A stretch of 44,782 bases of DNA from a virus: positions 1 to 44,782 of the IMG/VR virus record IMGVR_UViG_3300047564_003626; one strand, 5' to 3'. Positions 15,877 through 23,360 of the stretch are shown here, piece after piece. Position numbers and translations under genes: made by a program. Below the pieces are notes generated by a model. That model worked only from the letters and a program-made list of their open reading frames with translations. It did no database searches and was not told the DNA's origin. Each line of letters begins with the position of its first letter. Position 1 is the stretch's first letter.

Positions 15877-16467
15877 TCACATTGAACCGTAAAATAAACC
15901 CTTGAAACCTAACTGAAGCCCTTTTCTGAATCTAACAATTTCGGAAGGCTTTCTAAAGTCAGTAAGGCTCTCTTGTGGGCTATCTAAATTCTGCACTAGA
16001 AATAGCGGAGTATCGCCGCTTGGCATTGAATTATACCCACCCGCTGTTACGCGAAACTTCACAACAGATTCCTTTGAATTTGGCCTTATGACCAATTCTT
16101 CTGTCCTTGTAGAAACATCAGTAAGCCTGTAGACATATTCTAGATCTGTTTCAACAACTTCTGAATATGCTGAAATCATGTAAGTTGTGATTGATTCCGA
16201 TAACGGCAAAAATGCTTTGTTCTCAGAAGTCTGCTTGTGTGTGCTAAATATGCCGTCTTTTATAATTGCACCATTTGAGAATGTGACTTCTGCCGTAGTG
16301 TCACTGACCTGAGTTGCATCGACCCAATTTAATCCAAACAAGACTCCATCTGTTGATTCCATAAAGTCTCTAAGGACCATCTGGAAAGCGTTTTCAACAT
16401 TGTCTTGAACGCTAATGATATGGGTATCTAATATTTCTTGTTGTGGAGTAATGAAAGTCTTTTTCAT
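15877..16467 (-). CDS. Tail/baseplate-associated protein
   Basis: A 196-residue protein located between the collagen-like fibre gene and the small carbohydrate-binding tail genes. The first 40 residues are helical (HIISVQDNVENAFQMVLRDFM), the remainder beta-rich with a segment NGAIIKDGIFST typical of phage fibre or baseplate proteins. It could connect the fibre to the baseplate. No family was recognised with certainty. Confidence 0.65.
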   Translation of the reverse strand: MKKTFITPQQEILDTHIISVQDNVENAFQMVLRDFMESTDGVLFGLNWVDATQVSDTTAEVTFSNGAIIKDGIFSTHKQTSENKAFLPLSESITTYMISAYSEVVETDLEYVYRLTDVSTRTEELVIRPNSKESVVKFRVTAGGYNSMPSGDTPLFLVQNLDSPQESLTDFRKPSEIVRFRKGLQLGFKGLFYGSM

Positions 16468-16503
16468 TTATTCGCCTTCCGAATTATTCATAATTTATTT
16501 AAC

Positions 16504-18381
16504 TTAGAAGATGGTGACTTTCACGGCTCCCCACTCGTTATCAGTGGAACTTATTGAATAAACTTTGCTTGCTGCAAAGACATGTAGAACGAGAATGTCT
16601 CCGCTGGATAGCTGCACATTACCGCAGTCATACCATTGCGAAGGTGCCTGATCTGGCGTAGTGGTGTTGTCGCCTAGATCGTACAGCATTTGGTAAACTT
16701 TACCGTTATGCTTTACAACATGATTGACAGAATAATCCACTCCACTCTCCCATTGTTGATGAAGGGCAGTTGTTTTGAAAGCTGGCCCACCACCAGATTC
16801 GTATGGTTCAATATATAGCCAAGCGTATGCGGTAGTTCTTTCTTTTTCAATGAGGTAGTTCTGTACGTTTTCCGAAGGAGGGTTGGCGCTTTCGGAGTTT
16901 ATACGCCTTATTTCTACATACAGAACATTGGCGGCATATTGCCAAAATGATGTTGTCTCTGATTGAGGGGTGCATGATGAAAGAATGTTTACTTGTGTTG
17001 GAGTAAATCCAGTCTCAATGAAATTGCTTGCGATTATATCAGTTAGTGACGAAGGTGCGTCATAGTAAACTGTATCGCGGAATGGGTATTCAGATGTTCT
17101 TGTATCAAATAGTTCCACAAATGGCCCTTGAGTTTGACCACCAGTTGAATTTATACTATCCCTAATGCTTTGTTCCGCTTGCAACGCTCTTGCTGTTTCT
17201 GCTGAGACTTCCCAGCCTATATCATTAATCTTTAGCAGAAGCTGTTCATCCTTACCGTCAACGTAAGACTTATTGGTAACATCGTTTGCGTTTGTTGGCG
17301 CACTTGTTACCGAGATTGATGTTACAGGAGTGGCGGGATCGAAGGTGCCAGTTGCACCAGTTGCGCCAGTTGATCCCGTCGATCCCTGCGGCCCTTGGGG
17401 TCCCTGTGGTCCTTGAGGTCCTTGAGGGCCTTGTGCGCCCTGAAGCCCTTGTGGTCCCTGCAATCCTTGTTCGCCCTGTGGTCCGGGTATTCCCGTAACA
17501 CCAATTGCTGAACCCATTGGAAACACTGTTCCAACCGAGGCATTACCCTCGGTATCATATGGAATGACAGTTAATATGTCGTCTACCTGATTCTTGGACA
17601 AAACCATAAGGTATATAGCGTCACTGCCATCTGGACTTACAAGTAATACCATTCCTTTATCAATGAAGGCTCTTGAGTCTGCTAACACTATTGTCGATTG
17701 ATCACTAGATACTGTGAATGACTGAGTTATTTCAGTTAATGGTATTGCGCCGTCTTGCCCGTCCGTTCCATCCGTGCCAGGAATGCCAACTACGCCAGAT
17801 ACAGAGATATTCTGAAGCTCTTGAATAATCTTTGTATCAACATATCCTTTGTTCGCTAGATCAGTTGATTGTGATGGCTGAACAAGTGATACTGCTCCAC
17901 TTGCAAAGGTTTGTTTAGCTGTGAAGGTGTGTTGCGCCGATAAATCGAACAGACCTGTTCCGGCAGGCCCTTGGGGTCCTTGTGGTCCCTGTGGTCCTTG
18001 AGGGCCTTGTGGACCCTGCGCCCCTCCTGCTGGACCTGCTGGACCCTGTAAGCCTTGAGGCCCTTGTGGGCCTGCATCGCCCTTGTCACCCTTTACGGCG
18101 ACATAGCCCCAATCGTCACCAATTGTCGGTGCATTAACTGTGGCACTAATATTCCTTTTGGCGATATAACTTGAGCCAGAATAAAACACTACATCGTTGA
18201 GAGCATAAGAAGTGTTTGGCGTCCAAACGCCTTTATAACTAAATCCCTTGATATTGGATTGAGTTAATGCTGTTTGAATGCTAACCTTTTTGGTTATGCT
18301 ATTCTGCACTATTGGGAAAAAGTCCGTGTTATTCACGCTATTAGCGGTTGGTAACTGACTTATCTTAATTTCTTCGCTCAT
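16504..18381 (-). CDS. Collagen-like tail fibre
   Basis: A 625-residue fibre. Residues 1-45 form an adaptor (KISQLPTANSVNNTDFFPIV...) also found in the protein at 33613. Residues 48-95 hold a carbohydrate-binding-like module (YKGVWTPNTSYALNDVVFYS). Two Gly-X-Y collagen-like stretches follow (about 98-142 and 290-345), made mainly of Gly-Pro-Gln, flanking a beta-rich section. A second binding-like module lies near the C-terminus (WESGVDYSVNHVVKHNG...). Gly-Pro-Gln triplets form triple helices without hydroxyproline in phage fibres. It is probably the trimeric host-binding fibre, with the chaperone at 14100 as a helper. Confidence 0.88.
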   Translation of the reverse strand: MSEEIKISQLPTANSVNNTDFFPIVQNSITKKVSIQTALTQSNIKGFSYKGVWTPNTSYALNDVVFYSGSSYIAKRNISATVNAPTIGDDWGYVAVKGDKGDAGPQGPQGLQGPAGPAGGAQGPQGPQGPQGPQGPQGPAGTGLFDLSAQHTFTAKQTFASGAVSLVQPSQSTDLANKGYVDTKIIQELQNISVSGVVGIPGTDGTDGQDGAIPLTEITQSFTVSSDQSTIVLADSRAFIDKGMVLLVSPDGSDAIYLMVLSKNQVDDILTVIPYDTEGNASVGTVFPMGSAIGVTGIPGPQGEQGLQGPQGLQGAQGPQGPQGPQGPQGPQGSTGSTGATGATGTFDPATPVTSISVTSAPTNANDVTNKSYVDGKDEQLLLKINDIGWEVSAETARALQAEQSIRDSINSTGGQTQGPFVELFDTRTSEYPFRDTVYYDAPSSLTDIIASNFIETGFTPTQVNILSSCTPQSETTSFWQYAANVLYVEIRRINSESANPPSENVQNYLIEKERTTAYAWLYIEPYESGGGPAFKTTALHQQWESGVDYSVNHVVKHNGKVYQMLYDLGDNTTTPDQAPSQWYDCGNVQLSSGDILVLHVFAASKVYSISSTDNEWGAVKVTIF

Positions 18382-18391
18382 CTAACTTACC

Positions 18392-19261
18392 TTATAGTGG
18401 ATATTTCAAATATAATTTAATTCCAAATGCCTTAGATTTATCCAAATGTAGGCATAGCTGTTCTAGTGTGTATGCGTCCGGTTTTTTGTACAATTCTATG
18501 AAGGCTGTATATGGAGGAACCGAACCTGCTCCATAAAACGAGTGCGGCCTGCCGGTGGATTGGTCTATGCCTTCTGTGTAAAAGTTCCTCTTTGATGCGT
18601 TACTTCCCTGTCTACAAAACGCACCCCTTGGGCCTTTTACGTACATATCGCTTGGCTCACGATAAGTAAAGTCCAAAACGATTTGCCTTAGACTATTTTG
18701 GTCAGGGCCGTACTCATACAATAAAGCTGTTACCCTTCTTCTGTAATCATCATCAGATTCTCGTTCACTTGTAGATGATCCTCTGAATATAATTCGTTTC
18801 GGGGGTTGATGCTCTGTTGAGATAACCTTACCGCTCACTTCGTCGGCAACGAACATGGGTATCCCTTGCCCAAGCCTTCCGATGCCAAATAGGGTTGACG
18901 CATATTTATCTAGCACATCACCTTGCGCTGTGTTGAAATTGGTGTCGTAATGCAATGTGTCTATTGCGTCTAAGTTAATCTTGAATGAGTCTGCAATTGA
19001 ATGAAATAGTTTGGTTGCAGCGGATATGCTCGACTCCTTCCAACTGGCCTGTGACAAGTTATCATCTGTTGGATGCACGGACACATTGTTGTCAGTGATT
19101 GACTCGTAAGCCTTATCATCTAGCAGTACAATATCACCTTCATTGTAAATTGAGTCTGGTGAGTAATTGCCTACGAAATTGTCATCCCTTTTAAATCTTG
19201 TCGGAAGGGATAATACAATTCGTTTTGTTATTGATAGCAGGTCGAAGTTTTTTGCTGACAT
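18392..19261 (-). CDS. Baseplate wedge protein, gpI-like
   Basis: A 289-residue protein in the place of P2 gpI / Mu gp48, directly after the gpJ-like gene (one-base overlap) and before the fibre. The segment AQGDVLDKYASTLFGIGRLGQ followed by ESDDDYRRRVTALLYEYG is the characteristic D.lD..G..fgi.R...E.D..yR.rl region. Near the N-terminus a carbohydrate-binding-like insert (YSPDSIYNEGDIVLLDDKAYE) is unusual for this family. The C-terminus PYTAFIELYKKPDAYTLEQL fits the last domain. It joins the baseplate to the fibre. Confidence 0.82.
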   Translation of the reverse strand: MSAKNFDLLSITKRIVLSLPTRFKRDDNFVGNYSPDSIYNEGDIVLLDDKAYESITDNNVSVHPTDDNLSQASWKESSISAATKLFHSIADSFKINLDAIDTLHYDTNFNTAQGDVLDKYASTLFGIGRLGQGIPMFVADEVSGKVISTEHQPPKRIIFRGSSTSERESDDDYRRRVTALLYEYGPDQNSLRQIVLDFTYREPSDMYVKGPRGAFCRQGSNASKRNFYTEGIDQSTGRPHSFYGAGSVPPYTAFIELYKKPDAYTLEQLCLHLDKSKAFGIKLYLKYPL

Positions 19262-20463
19262 TAAAGTGTACCAAGAGATACTGTGTCATCGTTCATGTCA
19301 AAGAACTCAATCTGTATTGATGAGTTAGCGTATTGAGTGTTTTGATCGATTGTAAGTCTGATTACGTAAGCGTCATTGCTTCCAGTTGGTTTATAGTCTC
19401 CAAATGAGTATGTTGTGCTGTCAATTTCCGCGATCGCTACATCCTTGATGTTATTGACACCGGGCACATTTGCAGACAGGATAACGTCATATACTTGGAG
19501 TTCAGACTTGGTGCTTGTATTGACGTATTCGGTAATTGTAGTCTTAATTCTTTCGGCCAATAGTGCTTTATCGTAGTTATCGTTATCTATTTCTGCCTTT
19601 AGCTTAATCTTGATATTCTTCTTGGCTGGTTCAAGAATTTGAAACTTTATTCCGAACGCTATAACAGATTCAACAGCGTTCTCAACTTCTATTTTCTGTT
19701 GCTCCGATAAACCGCCATTGATGCTATCAGAAGAAACGTAGATGGTATTCGTACCGGCTGAAGGACTATTCTCCTTTAGTTTGACGTATGATATTCCGGG
19801 AACAGATAGGGCCGCAGCCTTAACCGCATCCTCTGTTGCTTTCTTTATACCATTTAAGAATAACGGAATCCTCTTGCGTAACTGATCATCTGTCTCTTCA
19901 TTGGCACCATCAGAAAATGCTTCTAGGTTGGTCACTGAGTCGATGCCGGGAATGATTGATGTGATGTTCGTTATTTTCCCCTGCGCCACATTACCAATAG
20001 GGCCTGCCAATTCACACATAACTTTTCCAGTTACAAATGTGACTGGATTACTTTGCGTACTAGCGGGGAATACAACATCGCTCATCAATCTGAAAGACAC
20101 TGTGTTGCCGAAAACGTCTGGTTGCGTTGATACCTGCGCCCCTGCATAGATGTAGAAAACATCTGGCGAATATTCCAGCCTTGAGAATTTAACGGTGCCG
20201 GAAGAGTATCGCGCAAGTTTCCTTGTCATCCCGAAGTCTGCCACTCGATTCTCAAGATCCAGTCCATTTGCAGTATCAACGTAAAAAGAGCGATATGCTT
20301 CTTCTACAAGGAATTGCAGGTACTCTACAAATATAGCAACAGTTTCAAATATAGTTCTTACATTTGAGCCGGGGGTGAAATCGGTGATTCCCGTACTTGT
20401 ACTCATACGGGTAATCATTCTATTTACGATTTCAGTGATTGTGTATATTTTTCTTAGTGCCAT
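19261..20463 (-). CDS. Baseplate J-like protein
   Basis: A 400-residue baseplate wedge protein of the gpJ / Mu gp47 type. Supporting segments are DFTPGSNVRTIFETVA near the N-terminus (the conserved pGs..r.l.e..a), GLDLENRVADFGMTRK, a middle NLEAFSDGANEETDDQLRKRIP (the conserved f.gG.d.Etde.lr.R), and the C-terminal AVKAAALSVPGISYVKLKENSPSAG pattern (quoted here only in part). It polymerises around the hub to form the wedge ring. The gene order 25-like, J, I is canonical for simple contractile tails. Confidence 0.9.
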   Translation of the reverse strand: MALRKIYTITEIVNRMITRMSTSTGITDFTPGSNVRTIFETVAIFVEYLQFLVEEAYRSFYVDTANGLDLENRVADFGMTRKLARYSSGTVKFSRLEYSPDVFYIYAGAQVSTQPDVFGNTVSFRLMSDVVFPASTQSNPVTFVTGKVMCELAGPIGNVAQGKITNITSIIPGIDSVTNLEAFSDGANEETDDQLRKRIPLFLNGIKKATEDAVKAAALSVPGISYVKLKENSPSAGTNTIYVSSDSINGGLSEQQKIEVENAVESVIAFGIKFQILEPAKKNIKIKLKAEIDNDNYDKALLAERIKTTITEYVNTSTKSELQVYDVILSANVPGVNNIKDVAIAEIDSTTYSFGDYKPTGSNDAYVIRLTIDQNTQYANSSIQIEFFDMNDDTVSLGTL

Positions 20464-20465
20464 AA

Positions 20466-20885
20466 TTACTCAATAAAGAAGTTGGGGAAAATGAAGGTTG
20501 TTCCCTCGGATTTTCCGTTTAGTAGCAAGTTCACCTTTACAGATATTTTATTTCCAGACTGTGTTAGATCAACAAAGTAAACTTCTTTTACTCTAGGATC
20601 TTCGTTTAGTAACTCTGTGAATGATTCTTTCACTTTATCTAGCGCGTTTTTATTGTTTGGCTGAGATACCAGTAGCGGTAGGTATGAGCCGTATTGTGGG
20701 TGTAATGGTAGTTCTCCGATAATTGTGTTCATTCTATTAAATACAGAGAATATAATGTTGTAGTATCCCGGAAAGCGTGGATTGGATACTTTCTCGTAAT
20801 CCTCGCTACTTAAGAAGTCTCCGTTATCGGATAAAACTAAGTCTCCGTTGAATAGTAATAAATCATTTCCGTATTTATTACTCAT
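20466..20885 (-). CDS. Baseplate wedge protein, gp25/gpW-like
   Basis: A 139-residue protein of the gp25-like lysozyme-related baseplate family, a structural wedge component that has lost catalysis. The core contains RMNTIIGELPLHPQYGSYLP (short start, Pro-Gly turn), then LLNEDPRVKEVYFVDL (the conserved E.R..v..v) and a final strand-rich end. It overlaps the preceding small gene by 4 bases and is followed by gpJ after two bases, as usual for this module. Confidence 0.85.
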   Translation of the reverse strand: MSNKYGNDLLLFNGDLVLSDNGDFLSSEDYEKVSNPRFPGYYNIIFSVFNRMNTIIGELPLHPQYGSYLPLLVSQPNNKNALDKVKESFTELLNEDPRVKEVYFVDLTQSGNKISVKVNLLLNGKSEGTTFIFPNFFIE

Positions 20886-21112
20886 GATAAGTTACCGATT
20901 CCTGTTCCGCTAATAGTTCCCGGACCTTGTGGAGTGACGCAAGTTCCATTTAGTGAGGTTACATTTACAGTTGCAGTTTTTACATACTCGTCTATAATGT
21001 TTGCCAGAACATCAGCTTTATCGGCTGCTGTGTATGCAGTTCCGTCCGGCTTTTTTGCTTCACCAAACATGGCAGTAAGTTTCTGTTTTAGTTGCTGCTT
21101 GTTGAGAGGCAT
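20882..21112 (-). CDS. Small baseplate-region protein
   Basis: A 76-residue protein between the spike and gp25-like genes, overlapping both by 1-4 bases. Residues 1-45 are helical (KQQLKQKLTAMFGEAKKPDG... ADKADVLANIIDEYVKT), followed by a Gly/Thr-rich strand-forming tail (TPQGPGTISGTGIG). Position suggests a structural accessory of the spike or baseplate. The family is not named. Confidence 0.7.
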   Translation of the reverse strand: MPLNKQQLKQKLTAMFGEAKKPDGTAYTAADKADVLANIIDEYVKTATVNVTSLNGTCVTPQGPGTISGTGIGNLS

Positions 21113-21675
21113 TAAGCTAAAACTCCCGTATTTCCTTCGATGATGACGCCGGGGCCAACAGGGGTTGCCACCTGATCACCAACTCTTGCGATTGGTCTGC
21201 TTCCGTTAGGCCCTAAAATAATCGAAGGGGAGTCGATGTGTGCCTTGCTTGATTTAACAACGACCTCACTCCCCTCAATAGTTATTTTTCCTTGTTTTAA
21301 TACAATCTTATTTCCATATTTATCGGAAAATACAACGTCATGATCGCCCTCAAGCGGGAATCCGTTTTCCCCTGCTTCTGACTGACAGTAGCCGCCGGAT
21401 AAGCAGATGGCTGTGCTTCTATCACCACGAGGAAACACGACAAGCACTGTTGTATCTATTTCTGGGATTTGACCAGATGAATACGAATTGTTCGCGTTCA
21501 TCATGTATAGGCGAGTCCACCCAATATCTTCTAAGTCTGGAAGAAGTAGTAGTTTGACCTTCTTATCCTTCTTTCGCACCTGTGCTACAATTGCTTCTGC
21601 TATATGGGTTACTTCATTACGAGCCTGATCAATTCGTCGGTAGATATTCCTTATGCCCTGTAATTGATCACTCAT
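21112..21675 (-). CDS. Baseplate spike protein (gpV-like)
   Basis: A 187-residue spike. The first 35 residues are helical. An OB-fold-like part follows (VRKKDKKVKLLLLPDLEDIGW), then the conserved segment VLVVFPRGDRSTAICLSGGY. The rest is a beta-helix-like region with repeated short strands (NKIVLKQGKITIEGSEVVVKSS) and a C-terminus (RPIARVGDQVATPVGPGVI) resembling the PAAR-type tip. It is the membrane-piercing needle of the contractile tail. The gene overlaps the hub gene by 4 bases. Confidence 0.82.
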   Translation of the reverse strand: MSDQLQGIRNIYRRIDQARNEVTHIAEAIVAQVRKKDKKVKLLLLPDLEDIGWTRLYMMNANNSYSSGQIPEIDTTVLVVFPRGDRSTAICLSGGYCQSEAGENGFPLEGDHDVVFSDKYGNKIVLKQGKITIEGSEVVVKSSKAHIDSPSIILGPNGSRPIARVGDQVATPVGPGVIIEGNTGVLA

Positions 21676-22973
21676 TCGCCTATCCTCTTATTGAGTATTG
21701 ATAAATCTCCGATAAATATTGGTGTGCTTCCAAGTGAATTTGAAGGCTTAATATTTACTTTTGGTGGCGCAATTCTCTGAGTGACGGTATCCTTGTTAAT
21801 ATCTGGGTCGGTATCAATATCTATGGTTTGAGTATATCCTTCAACACTATAATTCTCTGTAATAGAGTTGATTGAGAAATAATAGTCTTTTACGAAACTT
21901 AATTCACTATACTCTTTTGTAGATACAAACTGAACGAGATCGAATACATTAATGTTATGGTTAGCAAAGGGAATATCTGCATTGCCTGTCATTATCTTCC
22001 TAGATAACCTTTGGTATATGTTCTGAGCAATTGCGTTTAATTCAGACTCGCCTCTGTTGCCACCAATGTTCATTTTTATGTGTCTTGTGTTCTCTTTAAT
22101 TGGTGCGTTTTCTGGGTATCTAATGAATGACTTGCGCTCTTTGCCCTTCTTGGATAACTTACTTGAATATAAGTCAACCACAACATTAGTTTTTGAGGAC
22201 TCGCCAACTTCTCCGTATCTAAGAGTAAGATTCTTGAACAACATGTTCTTTGATAAATCAACAGAACCCTGTGGGCCATAGTAAAGGCTCCATAGAGAGG
22301 GGTCTTGCATGTACCTAGTAATGTATATTTTTGAACCTTCAATAAATACTCTTTTATTCACTTTTCCAGCGCAGTCCATTAGAACTTCCCAAAAGCTTCT
22401 GCCGGAAGCACTGTATGAATATTCGCCCGTTTCTGCGTCTCTTTCTCCAAGCCTGTTCGACCCCTGAATTGAATCTGCGACTATTTGTATGCCGGGAATC
22501 CTGCGTTGAATTGCATTTAAAACACTGGAAACTTCGGCATCGCTATTCTTGAAGTTCTGGTCCCACTTGTATTCTCTTAGAGGTTGTGACCAATCAAAAC
22601 ATAGAAGTCTTAAAGTTCTTTCGTCACCGAACTGCCATTCTGGTTGTGCGGCGAACCCGTCGAATCTCAAACTAAACTTTGAGGTATCAATCTTCTGTCC
22701 ATTGAATGAAGCGTTATATATCTTACTGATCACATTGTTTATATCGCTTCGGTCATCTAAGTAGCCTGAATAGACTTTAACAGGAACCCTCATCCCTGTC
22801 TCTTCTTCGTTCGCAAAAACCCTGCTATCAATATTCTCTAGGGCCATTGTAATGGTGCAGGTTGCCGCTTCGCCTCTTGAGCTTAACGCCAAGTTATATT
22901 CAATGACTGGGCATATTTCGTCGCCAATCACCACATAAGAGAATGGAGTATGTTGTGAGGGTTGATTGTTCAT
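21672..22973 (-). CDS. Baseplate hub protein (gpD/gp27-like)
   Basis: A 433-residue hub protein lying between the LysM gene and the spike gene. The N-terminal domain shows the hub pattern (alternating strands, ALSSRGEAATCTITMAL), with RFDGFAAQPEWQFGDERTLRLLCFDWSQPL in the region where hub families have G.i......g......l.g.D (only partly quoted). GRSFWEVLMDCAGKVNKRVFI is the typical W..l..lA...g segment. The C-terminal part ends with a domain seen in late-control D proteins. It forms the trimeric ring between the tube and the spike. Confidence 0.82.
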   Translation of the reverse strand: MNNQPSQHTPFSYVVIGDEICPVIEYNLALSSRGEAATCTITMALENIDSRVFANEEETGMRVPVKVYSGYLDDRSDINNVISKIYNASFNGQKIDTSKFSLRFDGFAAQPEWQFGDERTLRLLCFDWSQPLREYKWDQNFKNSDAEVSSVLNAIQRRIPGIQIVADSIQGSNRLGERDAETGEYSYSASGRSFWEVLMDCAGKVNKRVFIEGSKIYITRYMQDPSLWSLYYGPQGSVDLSKNMLFKNLTLRYGEVGESSKTNVVVDLYSSKLSKKGKERKSFIRYPENAPIKENTRHIKMNIGGNRGESELNAIAQNIYQRLSRKIMTGNADIPFANHNINVFDLVQFVSTKEYSELSFVKDYYFSINSITENYSVEGYTQTIDIDTDPDINKDTVTQRIAPPKVNIKPSNSLGSTPIFIGDLSILNKRIGE

Positions 22974-22974
22974 T

Positions 22975-23349
22975 CTAAATGTCTAACGGTATTAAGATAA
23001 CTTGTCCTACCTCTAAGTTTATATCTGTCAATTTATTGAATCTCATCAACTTCTTCCAATTGTTATAGTCGCCCGTCATTTTCTGGGCAATGCTATGTAT
23101 CGTATCTCCATACGTGACAATGTATTCGTCACTCTGTTTCTCATCGCTAACCATTGAATTATAAATGGCTATATATTTCGCATATTCTTCATTTATAATG
23201 TTTAAGTTTGATACGATCTCAAGGGCGATAAACTTATCCTCTTGAGTATAGTTATCAAAGCTTGCGTATATATCTTTGATTGTTTTCTCATTGGATAACT
23301 TTTCAGCTACAATGTCGTTGTATAATTCTTTGCTCAATAAAATTGCCAT
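22975..23349 (-). CDS. LysM-domain baseplate/tail protein
   Basis: A 124-residue protein with a helical N-terminal half and a C-terminal LysM domain (residues about 76-122, YIVTYGDTIHSIAQKMTGDY... VGQVILIP). In contractile tails such a protein (XkdP or gpX type) sits between the tape measure and the hub, and LysM anchors it to the tube or peptidoglycan. The gene is 10 bases after the tape measure stop and ends one base before the hub start, in keeping with that role. Confidence 0.88.
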   Translation of the reverse strand: MAILLSKELYNDIVAEKLSNEKTIKDIYASFDNYTQEDKFIALEIVSNLNIINEEYAKYIAIYNSMVSDEKQSDEYIVTYGDTIHSIAQKMTGDYNNWKKLMRFNKLTDINLEVGQVILIPLDI

Positions 23350-23360
23350 ACTGCCTCGCT

